Assembly (NCBI GenBank): GCA_964400875.1 | Contig: CAYNWK010000043.1 | Location: 1 to 30,931, forward strand | Direction of reading: 5' to 3' | Source: CAYNWK01 sp964400875 | GTDB lineage: Bacteria > Chloroflexota > Anaerolineae > Anaerolineales > UBA4823 | Length of the DNA stretch: 30,931 nt | In this document: positions 1-7,913 of the stretch, in pieces | How the letters are laid out: each line of letters begins with the position of its first letter | Position numbering within the stretch: position 1 is the stretch's first letter | Notes under the pieces: generated by a model | Seen by the model: the letters and a program-made list of their open reading frames with translations, nothing else | Database searches by the model: none | Told to the model about the DNA's origin: nothing | Position numbers and translations under genes: made by a program

Positions 1-245
1 AGCAGGCCTGGACGGATGTGACCACGGCCATCGACTCCATCCCGGAGGGGGCCATGCCGCGCATCTACCTGGACCTGGGAGATAAAGACCGTCCGCAGAT
101 TGCAAAGTCGGCGATGTGGTTCGAAGAGCTGCTCACCGAGCGCGACATCCCCCACGAGTGGCATCTGTACCCCGGGTACCACGAGGAGGCTTACTGGAGC
201 GCCCACGTGGAGGAATATCTGCGCTGGTATGCCCAGGGTTGGTGA
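1..245 (+). CDS. Esterase-like alpha/beta hydrolase, C-terminal fragment
   Basis: The reading frame is open from the first bases of the window, so the gene starts upstream and only about 80 C-terminal residues are visible. The stop is TGA at 243-245. The fragment contains a G-D-K-D segment after a hydrophobic strand and, further on, H-L-Y-P-G-Y-H-E-E. This matches the end of alpha/beta hydrolases of the putative-esterase family, where an Asp in the first segment and the His in the second complete the Ser-His-Asp triad. The nucleophile is outside the window, so substrate and localisation cannot be judged. An internal GTG at 18 is in frame but is unlikely to be the true start, because the fold would be truncated. 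The family call is moderately sure; the specific activity is unknown. Confidence 0.6.
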   Translation, partial: QAWTDVTTAIDSIPEGAMPRIYLDLGDKDRPQIAKSAMWFEELLTERDIPHEWHLYPGYHEEAYWSAHVEEYLRWYAQGW

Positions 246-257
246 GCGTAGAGTGGT

Positions 258-263
258 TATAAT
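258..263 (+). promoter_or_regulatory. -10 element candidate (TATAAT) before the methyltransferase
   Basis: A perfect TATAAT preceded by TGG-T lies 15 bases before the GTG start of the next gene. No TTGACA-like -35 is evident. A transcript from here would begin around 270 and have a very short leader that cuts into the AGGAG site. It may therefore give near-leaderless mRNA, or simply be a chance match. Confidence 0.35.
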
Positions 264-278
264 TCAGGAGTAACTCAC

Positions 279-929
279 GTGGAAAACGGCGAGCTGCAGG
301 CGTGGTTCCAGCGCTCCCGGGAGGTGTTGGAAGGCGCTTACCTGGCACAGCGAGAGCCCTGGCGGCAGTCGGGCATGTCCGGTTCGCGCGACCGCTGGGA
401 GAGACTGCGCAAGCCGGTGGCGGACTGCGTCCACCACTCCGGCAGCTTCCTGGATATCGGCTGTGCGAACGGCTACCTGCTGGAGTGCTGCCTGGCGTGG
501 ATTGCCGAGCGCGGCCTGGAGATCGAGCCGTTCGGCCTGGACCTATCGGCGGCGCTGATCGACCTAGCGAAGCAGCGGCTGCCCCGGTATGCGGGCAATT
601 TCTACGTTGGCAACGCCTTCTTTTGGCGACCGGAATTTAAATTCGATTTCGTGCGGACCGAACTGGTGTACGTACCGGCAGACCTGGAGGCGGCCTACCT
701 GGAAAACCTGCTTGAGCGCTTCGTGAAATCAGGAGGCCGGCTGCTGGCAGCCAACTATGGCGAAGGTTTGGAATTCGCGGAGAAGCGCAAGCATATCTTG
801 CCCGGCAGCCATCCCACCGTGGACATCATGGAGCGGCTGGCGCAGCTCGGATACCCCGCAGATGGCTACCGGGATGGCTTCGACCCGGTGAAGAACCGCC
901 GGGTGCGTGTGGCTTACCTGGAAGCTTGA
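279..929 (+). CDS. Class I SAM-dependent methyltransferase
   Basis: A 216-residue protein with the Rossmann-type SAM-binding motif I, F-L-D-I-G-C-A-N-G-Y, at about residues 57-66. An acidic residue follows the next strand (F-G-L-D-L-S-A at about 86-92), as expected for the ribose-binding position of class I methyltransferases. The N-terminal 50 residues are helical and charged and probably act as a substrate cap. The start is GTG at 279, with AGGAG at 266-270 spaced 8 bases upstream. The protein probably methylates a small molecule or a cell component in the cytosol, but nothing in the sequence tells which. The neighbours (an esterase and an ankyrin protein) give no pathway. The methyltransferase fold is sure; the substrate is unknown. 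Confidence 0.8.
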   Translation: MENGELQAWFQRSREVLEGAYLAQREPWRQSGMSGSRDRWERLRKPVADCVHHSGSFLDIGCANGYLLECCLAWIAERGLEIEPFGLDLSAALIDLAKQRLPRYAGNFYVGNAFFWRPEFKFDFVRTELVYVPADLEAAYLENLLERFVKSGGRLLAANYGEGLEFAEKRKHILPGSHPTVDIMERLAQLGYPADGYRDGFDPVKNRRVRVAYLEA

Positions 930-951
930 AAAACCATTCCTGATAGGACTT

Positions 952-1004
952 AAACACTTGAGGGAAGAAAGGAGTGTTTGAGCGGGCCGCGCCCGCCCAA
1001 ACAC
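952..1004 (+). promoter_or_regulatory. Alternative hairpins in the leader of the ankyrin gene
   Basis: Bases 974-987 pair with 991-1004 (13 pairs, one A-C mismatch, CGC loop). The outer arm GTGTTTG (974-980) can instead pair through AGTGTTT (973-979) with AAACACT at 952-958. The two foldings exclude each other. No T-run follows, so this is not a classic intrinsic terminator for the methyltransferase. It may be a transcription or translation control element for the gene starting at 1032, or a dispersed palindrome (compare 27567-27615). Confidence 0.45.
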
Positions 1005-1031
1005 CTCGGTATAAAAGGAGGAGTACTAGGG

Positions 1032-1733
1032 ATGATCGATCAAGAAAACTTCGTGGAGGCGATCCGAAGCGGGGACCAAGCCCAGGTGAACGCCTTGCTG
1101 GAGACGGCACCGTGGCTGATCAATGCACACGACGCTACCGGGGCATCGGCTCTGCTCGTGGCAGTTTACAACAGGCAGCCGGAAATCGTGGAGGAGTTAC
1201 TGGCCCGTGACTACGAACTGGACATCTGGGAGGCTGCCGCAACCGGACAGGTGGCGCGCGCCGCCAAGCTGGTGACCGCAAACCCGGAGCTGGCCAACGC
1301 TTACGCCCCGGACGGTTTTACCCCGTTGGGCCTGGCGGCTTTCTTCGGGCACCTGGAGGTGTTGGCGCTGATGCTGCAGAGCGGCGCGGAGGTCAATTAC
1401 CCTTCCAAGAATCCCATGCAGGTGCGGCCGCTGCACAGCGCGGTGGCCCACCGGGATGCGGAGACTGCCATGGCGATGGCGAACCTCTTGCTGGAACGCG
1501 GCGCGGAGGTTAACGTCGCCCAGCGCGGCGGCTGGACGCCGCTGCACCAGGCTGCCGCGCACGGGTACGCACCCATCGTGCAGCTGCTGCTGGCCAACGG
1601 CGCCGATGCGAAGGCCGAGAACGAAGAGGGCAAAACGCCGCTGGATATGGCCCGCGAGAACGGGCAAGAAGAAGTGATCGCCATCCTGGAAGAGGAGCTG
1701 GAGCCCGAGGAGACCGACGAGACCGACGGCTGA
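1032..1733 (+). CDS. Ankyrin-repeat protein
   Basis: The ATG at 1032 is chosen because AGGAGGAG at 1016-1023 sits 8 bases upstream. A longer frame from TTG at 978 would begin inside the hairpin at 974-1004. The 233-residue product has about six ankyrin units. The clearest are G-F-T-P-L-G-L-A-A-F-F-G-H-L-E-V (about 95-110), R-P-L-H-S-A-V-A-H (132-140), G-W-T-P-L-H-Q-A-A-A-H-G (167-178) and G-K-T-P-L-D-M-A (200-207). The C-terminus is strongly acidic. There is no signal peptide or membrane segment, so it is a cytosolic protein-interaction scaffold. The partner is unknown. It ends 36 bases before gatC and may be co-transcribed with it, but a functional link to the amidotransferase is not shown. 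Confidence 0.85.
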   Translation: MIDQENFVEAIRSGDQAQVNALLETAPWLINAHDATGASALLVAVYNRQPEIVEELLARDYELDIWEAAATGQVARAAKLVTANPELANAYAPDGFTPLGLAAFFGHLEVLALMLQSGAEVNYPSKNPMQVRPLHSAVAHRDAETAMAMANLLLERGAEVNVAQRGGWTPLHQAAAHGYAPIVQLLLANGADAKAENEEGKTPLDMARENGQEEVIAILEEELEPEETDETDG

Positions 1734-1769
1734 TCCGGCCCCAACAACCCCGAGAAGCAGGTTTGCACC

Positions 1770-2057
1770 ATGACTTTGACCATCGAAGAAGTTGAACACA
1801 TCGCCGAACTGGCCCGCTTGCGCCTGACGGAAGATGAAAAGACGCGGTACCGCGAGCAGCTTTCCGCGGTCTTGGATTATTTCGAACAGCTGCGCGAGCT
1901 GGACACCGCCGAGATCCCGCCGACCTCCAGCGTGCTGCCGGCGCGCAGCGTGCTGCGGGAAGATAAATCCCGTCCCGGGCTCGACACCAAGGATCTGCTG
2001 CGCAATGCCCCGGAAGTCGAAGCGGAGCAGTTCCGCATCCCGCCGGTGCTGGAGTAA
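1770..2057 (+). CDS. gatC: Asp-tRNA(Asn)/Glu-tRNA(Gln) amidotransferase subunit C
   Basis: A 95-residue protein of standard GatC length. It begins with the typical I-E-E-V-E-H-I-A-E-L-A-R-L segment (residues 5-17) and continues into the D-Y-F-E-Q-L-R-E-L-D-T region (31-41). GatC wraps around GatA and stabilises the GatA-GatB complex that amidates mischarged Glu-tRNA(Gln) or Asp-tRNA(Asn). The start ATG is preceded by a modest AGAAGCAGG site. The stop is 3 bases before the gatA start, so the two are translated together. gatB is not adjacent but lies at 9150-10625. Confidence 0.95.
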   Translation: MTLTIEEVEHIAELARLRLTEDEKTRYREQLSAVLDYFEQLRELDTAEIPPTSSVLPARSVLREDKSRPGLDTKDLLRNAPEVEAEQFRIPPVLE

Positions 2058-2060
2058 GCG

Positions 2061-3545
2061 ATGACCGTATTGCACGAACTATCGCTGGCGGAGATCACCA
2101 CCGGGCTGCGCGCCGGCGAATTTTCCAGCCGGGAGCTCACCCAGGCTTATCTGGATCGGGCGGACCGGTTGGAGCCCGAGCTGCATACCTTCATCACGCG
2201 CACGCCGGAGCTGGCAATAACCCAGGCCGATGCGGCAGACGAACGCCTGCGCGCCTGGCGGGCGGAGCCGGAGGGCGCGCTGCCGCCCCTGACCGGCGTG
2301 CCTATCGCAATCAAAGATGTGTTGAGCCTAGCGAACGTACGAGCCACAAGCGGGTCGCGCATCCTGGAAAACTTCGTCCCGCCTTTTACGGCGACCTCCG
2401 TGGAGCGGCTTCTGGAAGCCGGGGTGGTTGTCCTGGGCAAAACCAACACCGATGAATTTGCCATGGGCTCCTCGACGGAGAACTCCGGATACGGAACCAG
2501 CCACAATCCCTGGGACCTGGCGCGCGTGCCGGGCGGTTCCAGTGGGGGAAGCGCTGCAGCCGTCGCGGCGCGCCTGGCCCCGTTGGCCTTGGGGACCGAC
2601 ACCGGAGGCAGCGTGCGCCAGCCAGCCTCTTTCTGCGGCGTGACCGGGATCAAGCCGACATACGGACGGGTCTCCCGCTACGGATTGATCGCCTACGGAT
2701 CGTCCCTTGACGTGGTGGGGGTCCTGGGCGCTTCCGCGGCGGATATCGCCCCGGTCTTCGCGCGGATGGCCGGGCTCGACCCGCTCGACGCCACAAGCAT
2801 GGATATCCCCGTCCCGGGGATCGAGCTGAATGCGGATATCAATTTATCCGGTTTGCGGGTGGGCGCGCCGAAGGAGTACTTCATCGAGGGGATCCAGCCG
2901 GAAGTAGAGCAAAGGGTGCGGGAAGCCATCGACCAGCTGGGCAAGCAAGGCGCAGAAATCCATGAGATCAGCCTGCCGCACACGCAATATGCCGTGCCGG
3001 TGTATTACCTGATCGCCCCGGCGGAAGCCTCAGCCAACCTGGCGCGCTTCGACGGGGTGCGCTATGGTCCACGCGTCCCCGCCGAGGAGATGTGGGAGGT
3101 CTTCCGCGGCACGCGCGGCGAGAAATTTGGGCAGGAGGTCAAACGGCGCATCATGCTGGGCACCTACGCGCTCTCGGCGGGTTATTACGATGCTTATTAC
3201 GGGCAGGCGCAGAAGGTCCGCACGCTGATCAAGGGCGACTTCGAGAAAGCTTTCGAGACGGTCGATGTGATCGCTGGGCCGGTGGCCCCGACGACCGCTT
3301 TCAAAATCGGGGAGCACGGCGACGATCCGCTGTCCATGTACCTGGAAGACGTGTTCACCCTGCCGGCTAACCTGGCGGGCGTTCCGGGGATCGCTTTCCC
3401 GGTCGGGTTCGACAGCCAGGGGCTGCCGGTGGGGATGCAGCTGATGGGGCCCCACTTCGGTGAGGAGAGCCTCTTCCGGATCACGCACGCTTACCAACAG
3501 GTCACCGATTGGCATGCGCGCAGACCGCCTGTGCTGGCTACTTAA
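2061..3545 (+). CDS. gatA: Asp-tRNA(Asn)/Glu-tRNA(Gln) amidotransferase subunit A
   Basis: A 494-residue amidase-signature enzyme of full GatA length. It hydrolyses glutamine (or asparagine) and channels the ammonia to GatB. The catalytic triad is complete: Lys85 in A-I-K-D-V, Ser160 in P-G-G-S-S-G-G-S, and nucleophile Ser184 in G-T-D-T-G-G-S-V-R-Q-P. Their spacing equals that of the characterised Staphylococcus enzyme (79/154/178), shifted by six residues. The C-terminal half carries the usual P-A-N-L-A-G-V-P-G-I-A-F-P segment. It is cytosolic, with no signal peptide. It is translationally coupled to gatC with a 3-base gap and is followed by an 80-base spacer. Confidence 0.97.
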   Translation: MTVLHELSLAEITTGLRAGEFSSRELTQAYLDRADRLEPELHTFITRTPELAITQADAADERLRAWRAEPEGALPPLTGVPIAIKDVLSLANVRATSGSRILENFVPPFTATSVERLLEAGVVVLGKTNTDEFAMGSSTENSGYGTSHNPWDLARVPGGSSGGSAAAVAARLAPLALGTDTGGSVRQPASFCGVTGIKPTYGRVSRYGLIAYGSSLDVVGVLGASAADIAPVFARMAGLDPLDATSMDIPVPGIELNADINLSGLRVGAPKEYFIEGIQPEVEQRVREAIDQLGKQGAEIHEISLPHTQYAVPVYYLIAPAEASANLARFDGVRYGPRVPAEEMWEVFRGTRGEKFGQEVKRRIMLGTYALSAGYYDAYYGQAQKVRTLIKGDFEKAFETVDVIAGPVAPTTAFKIGEHGDDPLSMYLEDVFTLPANLAGVPGIAFPVGFDSQGLPVGMQLMGPHFGEESLFRITHAYQQVTDWHARRPPVLAT

Positions 3546-3590
3546 ATATTCTGAACAACAAAGGACGTTGAGGACTCGATGATTTAAAGG

Positions 3591-3618
3591 TTGAATTCGT
3601 GTCCTTCGTGGTTGATCG
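3591..3618. repeat. Copy of a CACGAA-type intergenic repeat (left flank of M3 gene)
   Basis: On the minus strand this stretch reads as ATCAACCACGAAGGACACGA followed by ATTC, the same motif family as the + strand sequence at 5342-5362 (ATCCACGAATGGCGCGAATGG). The two lie in inverted orientation around the oligoendopeptidase gene. Short degenerate CACGAA-type repeats of this style are, as far as I recall, common between genes in Chloroflexota. No function can be shown from one window. Confidence 0.35.
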
Positions 3619-3624
3619 GAGAAA

Positions 3625-5337
3625 ATGATGTTTGCCTCTTTTCCGAAAGAAATCGAAGCGTTGATGGCCTGGAAGTGGTCCGATTTTGAACCTTACTACC
3701 AGGAACTGGCCGCGCAGTCGTTGAACGCTGCGAACGTGGAGGCCTGGCTGGCGGAATGGTCCCGGCTGGCAGGGGCGCTCTCGGAGATCGAGTTCCGTTT
3801 GCAGGTCGGCACGACGGTGGACACCAACGACGAAGCGGTCAAAGCGCGCTACAGCGCCTTCCTGGACGAAATCTACCCGCAGGCGAAAGCCGCCGACCAG
3901 ACTTTGAAGCAAAAGCTGCTCGACAGCGGCCTCGAGCCCCAGGGTTTCGAGATGCCCTTGAAGAACATGCGCGCCGAAGCGGCCTTGTTCCGGCAGGAGA
4001 ACCTGCCGCTGCTCGGACAGGAGCTGAAGTTAAGCACCCGTTACGACGAGATCGTTGGGGCTCAGACCGTGGAATGGGAAGGGGAGGAAGTGACCCTGCC
4101 TCAGCTGCAGCCGGTTTATCAGGACCCTGATCGCGCCCGCCGAGAACGCGCCTGGCGCCTGGCTCTGGACCGCTGGCTGGAGGATCGCGAGGCGATCAAC
4201 TCCCTGTGGGGCGAGCTCCTGAACCTGCGCCGCCAGCTGGCCCAGAACGCCGAGCTGCCGGACTACCGCGAGTACCGCTGGCGGCAGCTGCGGCGTTTCG
4301 ATTACTCTCCTCAGGACTGCGTTCGATTCCAGGCGGCTATCGAAGCGGTGGTCGTGCCCGCCGCCCAACGCCTCTATGAGAAGCGGCGGCGGCAGCTGGG
4401 CCTGGACACGCTGCGCCCGTGGGATCTGGAGGTGGACCCGTTGGGGAGAGCGCCGCTGCAGCCGTTCGAAAACGTCGCCGAGCTGGAAGACAAGTGCGCG
4501 GCGATCTTCCACCAGGTGGACCTGCAATTGGGGGAGTATTTTGAGACCATGCGGCGGGAGGGCCTGCTCGACCTAGATAACCGCAAAGGCAAAGCGCCGG
4601 GCGGCTACTGCATGCCGTATTATTTTTCCAGGCGGCCGTTCATCTTCGCCAATTGTGTTGGTGTGCACGACGACGTGCAGACGATGCTGCACGAAGGGGG
4701 GCACGCTTTCCACACCTTCGAGAGCGCCGATCTGCCTTATTTTCACCAGATGGACCCACCAATGGAATTTGCTGAGGTTGCTTCGATGGGCATGGAGCTG
4801 CTGGCCTCGCCCTACCTCACCGCGGAGCACAGCGGGTTTTATTCAGCGGGAGAGGCGGCGCGCGCCCGGATCGAGTTCCTCGAGCGAGCGATCCAGTTTT
4901 GGCCGTACATGGCGGTGGTGGACGCTTTCCAGCACTGGGTGTACGGGAATCCAGGTTCAGCATCCGAACCGGAAAACTGCGACGCCAGGTGGGCGGAACT
5001 GTGGGAGCGTTTCATGCCCGGGGTAGACTGGAGCGGTCTGGAGACGGGACTGAGCACCGGCTGGCAGCGCAAACAGCACATCCACCAGGTTCCGTTCTAT
5101 TACGTCGAATATGGGCTGGCTCAGCTCGGCGCGGTACAGGTCTGGCGCAATGCACTGGATGATCAGAGCGGTGCGGTGCGGGCTTACCGCAAGGCGCTGG
5201 CGAAAGGGGGTATGCTGCCTTTACCGCAGCTGTTCGCCCTTGCAGGGGCCCGGTTTGCATTCGATGAGCAGATTTTGCGGCAGGCGGTCGGGTTGATGGA
5301 AGGGACGATCGCAGCGTTGGAGGATGAGGGCGAGTAA
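3625..5337 (+). CDS. M3-family oligoendopeptidase (PepF-like zinc peptidase)
   Basis: A 570-residue protein with the zinc motif H-E-G-G-H at residues 356-360. The third ligand is probably Glu384 in E-F-A-E-V-A-S-M-G-M-E, about 24 residues downstream, as in M3 peptidases. The region before it (G-G-Y-C-M-P and F-I-F-A-N, residues 326-343) also fits M3 oligoendopeptidases, which have an all-helical clam-shell fold and cleave short peptides. There is no signal peptide, so it acts in the cytosol, most likely in peptide recycling. Two in-frame ATGs (3625, 3628) follow a GGAG site at 3618-3621. Length is close to the usual 560-600. CACGAA-type repeats flank the gene, which appears to be its own transcription unit. 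Confidence 0.93.
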   Translation: MMFASFPKEIEALMAWKWSDFEPYYQELAAQSLNAANVEAWLAEWSRLAGALSEIEFRLQVGTTVDTNDEAVKARYSAFLDEIYPQAKAADQTLKQKLLDSGLEPQGFEMPLKNMRAEAALFRQENLPLLGQELKLSTRYDEIVGAQTVEWEGEEVTLPQLQPVYQDPDRARRERAWRLALDRWLEDREAINSLWGELLNLRRQLAQNAELPDYREYRWRQLRRFDYSPQDCVRFQAAIEAVVVPAAQRLYEKRRRQLGLDTLRPWDLEVDPLGRAPLQPFENVAELEDKCAAIFHQVDLQLGEYFETMRREGLLDLDNRKGKAPGGYCMPYYFSRRPFIFANCVGVHDDVQTMLHEGGHAFHTFESADLPYFHQMDPPMEFAEVASMGMELLASPYLTAEHSGFYSAGEAARARIEFLERAIQFWPYMAVVDAFQHWVYGNPGSASEPENCDARWAELWERFMPGVDWSGLETGLSTGWQRKQHIHQVPFYYVEYGLAQLGAVQVWRNALDDQSGAVRAYRKALAKGGMLPLPQLFALAGARFAFDEQILRQAVGLMEGTIAALEDEGE

Positions 5338-5341
5338 GGAA

Positions 5342-5362
5342 TGATCCACGAATGGCGCGAAT
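5342..5362. repeat. Copy of a CACGAA-type intergenic repeat (right flank of M3 gene)
   Basis: ATCCACGAATGGCGCGAATGG directly after the oligoendopeptidase stop resembles the inverted copy at 3591-3618. The rest of the 154-base gap up to 5491 holds no convincing gene, promoter or terminator. Confidence 0.35.
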
Positions 5363-5491
5363 GGAAACAAACTTCGCGAAGGAAAACACACCCATAGGTT
5401 ACCACTGAGCGGGGAGGGCGTCTGTTGATTGAGGGCGGCAATGACGCTCTGCATCGCCGCCAGGGAAGCTATGTAGTCATGGAGGTTGATC

Positions 5492-6478
5492 GTGCAGTAT
5501 GTTAATTTAGGGAACACCGGTCTGGAAGTCTCGCGGATCTGCCTGGGGACGATGACCTACGGCACTTCCAAGTGGCGCGATTGGGTGCTGGATGAGGAAG
5601 AAAGCCGGCCGTTTTTCCGCCGCGCCATCGACGCGGGGATCAACTTCTTTGATACAGCGAATGCTTACTCCGCCGGGGTGAGCGAGGAGGTCACCGGACG
5701 GGCGCTGCGCGACTACGCCCGCCGCGAGGAGATCGTGCTCGCCACTAAGGTGTACTTCCCCTACAACGACAAGCCCAACCAGGGCGGCTTATCGCGGCTG
5801 CACATCCTGCGCGCGGTGGAGGATTCGCTGCGCCGCCTGGGTACGGATTACATCGACCTGTACCAGATCCACCGTTGGGATTACACGACGCCCATCGAGG
5901 AGACCCTGGAAGCGCTGCACGACCTGGTCAAGTCCGGCAAGGTACGCTACATCGGCGCTTCGAGCATGTACGCCTGGCAGTTCGCAAAGTCGCTGTACCT
6001 GGCGGACCTGCACGGCTGGACGCGCTTCGTCTCGATGCAAAATCACTACAACCTGGTTTACCGGGAAGAGGAGCGCGAGATGATCCCGCTGTGCCGGTCC
6101 GAGGGGATCGGCTTGATCCCGTGGAGCCCGCTGGCGCGCGGTTTCCTGGCGGGCAACCGGGCGCGCAGCCGGGCGGATGGCGGGGAAACGGTGCGGGCCA
6201 AAACCGATGATTACGCGCACAAGATGTACTACGAAGAAACGGATTTCGAGGTAGCCGAGCGCGCCGAGGAAGTGGCCAAACGCCACGGGGTATCCCCGGC
6301 CCAGATCGCGCTGGCCTGGATGCTGGATAAGCCGTGGATCACGTCGCCGATCATCGGGGCCAGCAAGATGTACCAGCTGGACGAGGCCATCGGGGCGCTG
6401 GATATCGAGCTCTCCGAAGAGGACGTTGGCTACCTGGAAGAACCCTACCAGCCGCACCCTGTATTGGGGCACAGCTGA
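5492..6478 (+). CDS. Aldo/keto reductase
   Basis: A 328-residue NADPH-dependent oxidoreductase of the aldo/keto reductase superfamily with a TIM-barrel fold. The catalytic tetrad is complete: Asp54 and Tyr59 in F-F-D-T-A-N-A-Y, Lys86 in A-T-K-V, and His127 in Y-Q-I-H-R-W-D. The segment I-P-W-S-P-L-A-R-G-F-L, typical of the cofactor side, follows. GTG at 5492 is chosen because it gives the family N-terminus M-Q-Y-V-N-L-G and because GGAGG at 5481-5485 is 6 bases upstream. A TTG at 5486 would sit right on that site. It resembles the YajO/YghZ-like group, but the physiological carbonyl substrate cannot be read from the sequence. It is probably monocistronic. Confidence 0.93.
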   Translation: MQYVNLGNTGLEVSRICLGTMTYGTSKWRDWVLDEEESRPFFRRAIDAGINFFDTANAYSAGVSEEVTGRALRDYARREEIVLATKVYFPYNDKPNQGGLSRLHILRAVEDSLRRLGTDYIDLYQIHRWDYTTPIEETLEALHDLVKSGKVRYIGASSMYAWQFAKSLYLADLHGWTRFVSMQNHYNLVYREEEREMIPLCRSEGIGLIPWSPLARGFLAGNRARSRADGGETVRAKTDDYAHKMYYEETDFEVAERAEEVAKRHGVSPAQIALAWMLDKPWITSPIIGASKMYQLDEAIGALDIELSEEDVGYLEEPYQPHPVLGHS

Positions 6479-6558
6479 CGGAGGAACTATACTTGGCGCG
6501 CTCCGCAAGCCAATATCGCTGCGCTTTCTTTAAGCGGAGGGGCCGGTTCAGCTGAGGG

Positions 6559-6564
6559 TATAAT
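6559..6564 (+). promoter_or_regulatory. -10 element candidate (TATAAT) for the nucleotidyltransferase
   Basis: A perfect TATAAT lies 57 bases before the start codon at 6622. This predicts a leader of about 50 bases. No good -35 hexamer is visible at 16-18 bases upstream. Confidence 0.4.
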
Positions 6565-6621
6565 AAGCGCCCAACCTTAAGAAATTCTATTCTAGTTTAG
6601 GAATGGGGAGAGCTGAGTTTA

Positions 6622-7632
6622 ATGAAAGAAACGCTAAAGATCGTCATCCCGATGGCCGGGCTGGGGACCCGCCTGCGGCCGCACACCTGGAGTAAGCCAA
6701 AACAGTTGGTCAGTGTCGCCGGCAAGGCGGTGCTCGACCACGTCCTGGACACGCTTGACTCCCTGCCGGATCCGAAGGATGTAGAACTGATCAATATCGT
6801 GGGCTACCTGGCGGAACAGATCGAAGATCATATGTCGGAGCATTACCCCGAGGTCAAATCGCATTACGTGATCCAGGAAAACCCGCGCGGCCAATCGCAC
6901 GCCATTCACCTGGCAAAAGAATACCTGCATGGCCCGGCGTTAATCGTCTTCGCCGACACCTTGATCGAGACGGACCTGGGCTTCCTGGTCGACGAAGCGG
7001 CCGAGGCGGTGGTGTGGGTCAAGCCGGTGGAGGACCCGCGCCGTTTCGGCGTTACCGAGGTCGGTGAAGGTGGGATGGTCAAGCAGCTGATCGAAAAACC
7101 TTCGGACATGAGCAACAACCTGGCGGTGGTAGGATTCTATTACTTCCAGGAATCGGCCGAACTGATTGACGCCATCGAAGAGCAAATGGCTCGCAAGATC
7201 GAGCTCAAGGGCGAGTACTATCTTGCCGACGCAGTCAATATCATGCTCGAGCGCGGCCTGAAGATGCGCCCGCAAAAAGTGGACATCTGGCTGGACGCCG
7301 GGACTCCCGAGGCGCTGCTGGACACCAACCGCTACTTGCTGGAGAATGGTCGCAGCAACACCGGTGAAGCCCAGAAGCGGGACAGCGTTGTGGTGATCCC
7401 ACCGGTATACGTGCACCCCAGCGCCAAGGTGATCAATTCGATCCTCGGGCCGCACGTCTCGCTGGGCGCAAACTGCCGGGTGGAGAGCAGCGTGATCCGG
7501 GATTCAATCCTGGAGGATGACAGCCAGGCGACCGACGTGATCCTGGAACGGTCACTGCTGGGGCGGCATGCGCAGATCAGCCGCCGGGCGGGCGAGATCA
7601 ACGCCGGGGATCACTCGATCGTCGCGTTGTAA
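6622..7632 (+). CDS. Sugar-phosphate nucleotidyltransferase with left-handed beta-helix tail
   Basis: A 336-residue protein. The N-terminal nucleotidyltransferase domain has the signature I-P-M-A-G-L-G-T-R-L-R-P (residues 9-20), then S-K-P-K-Q-L (24-29) and the metal-binding F-A-D-T (110-113, Asp112). From about residue 245 there are imperfect hexapeptide turns (V-H-P-S-A-K-V, I-L-G-P-H-V-S-L-G-A) of a left-handed beta-helix, as in RmlA2/GlmU-like proteins. It should transfer a nucleotide to a sugar 1-phosphate, making an NDP-sugar in the cytosol for glycan synthesis. Which sugar and nucleotide cannot be decided. No acetyltransferase activity is implied by the short helix. The ATG follows GGGGAG at 6605-6610 with an 11-base gap. 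Confidence 0.88.
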   Translation: MKETLKIVIPMAGLGTRLRPHTWSKPKQLVSVAGKAVLDHVLDTLDSLPDPKDVELINIVGYLAEQIEDHMSEHYPEVKSHYVIQENPRGQSHAIHLAKEYLHGPALIVFADTLIETDLGFLVDEAAEAVVWVKPVEDPRRFGVTEVGEGGMVKQLIEKPSDMSNNLAVVGFYYFQESAELIDAIEEQMARKIELKGEYYLADAVNIMLERGLKMRPQKVDIWLDAGTPEALLDTNRYLLENGRSNTGEAQKRDSVVVIPPVYVHPSAKVINSILGPHVSLGANCRVESSVIRDSILEDDSQATDVILERSLLGRHAQISRRAGEINAGDHSIVAL

Positions 7633-7642
7633 CCTGGGTGAG

Positions 7643-7855
7643 ATGGACGAACCCGTCGCTTGCCTCTCCGGCGGAGTCTACGCCGATCGACCGGTGGCCC
7701 TGCGCTGGGAGGCGCACTGGCTGCGGATCGAAGCGATCGTCGATCGCTGGCGCACGCCTCAAGGCAAGGGTTTTCGCGTCCGGGTAAAAGAAGGACAGAA
7801 TTTCAGGCTATTCTTTGACGAACTGCAGGATTCCTGGCAGGTCGAAGCAGAATAA
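7643..7855 (+). CDS. Small conserved-looking protein (70 aa)
   Basis: The ATG at 7643 lies 10 bases after the nucleotidyltransferase stop; G-G-G-T-G-A-G just upstream can serve as a weak ribosome site. The product is rich in W and R, with the core P-V-A-L-R-W-E-A-H-W-L-R-I, then R-W-R-T-P and F-R-V-R-V, and looks like a small all-beta domain. It resembles short DUF6504-type proteins in pattern, but I am not sure of that assignment. No membrane segment or catalytic motif is visible. Close coupling to the upstream gene suggests one transcript. Function is unknown. Confidence 0.65.
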   Translation: MDEPVACLSGGVYADRPVALRWEAHWLRIEAIVDRWRTPQGKGFRVRVKEGQNFRLFFDELQDSWQVEAE

Positions 7856-7913
7856 TATCGTGCAGGCAGCGAAGCGCCGGGCAAATCACCGGATCTATTG
7901 AAAAGGAGCCAAC

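Noticed and set aside
978..1031. Upstream extension of the ankyrin protein from TTG at 978
   Set aside because: The codon lies in the arm of a strong hairpin without a ribosome site, whereas the ATG at 1032 has AGGAGGAG at ideal spacing.
1197..2075. Open frame of 292 codons on the minus strand
   Set aside because: Opposite the ankyrin and gatC genes; composition is that of antisense GC-rich coding DNA.
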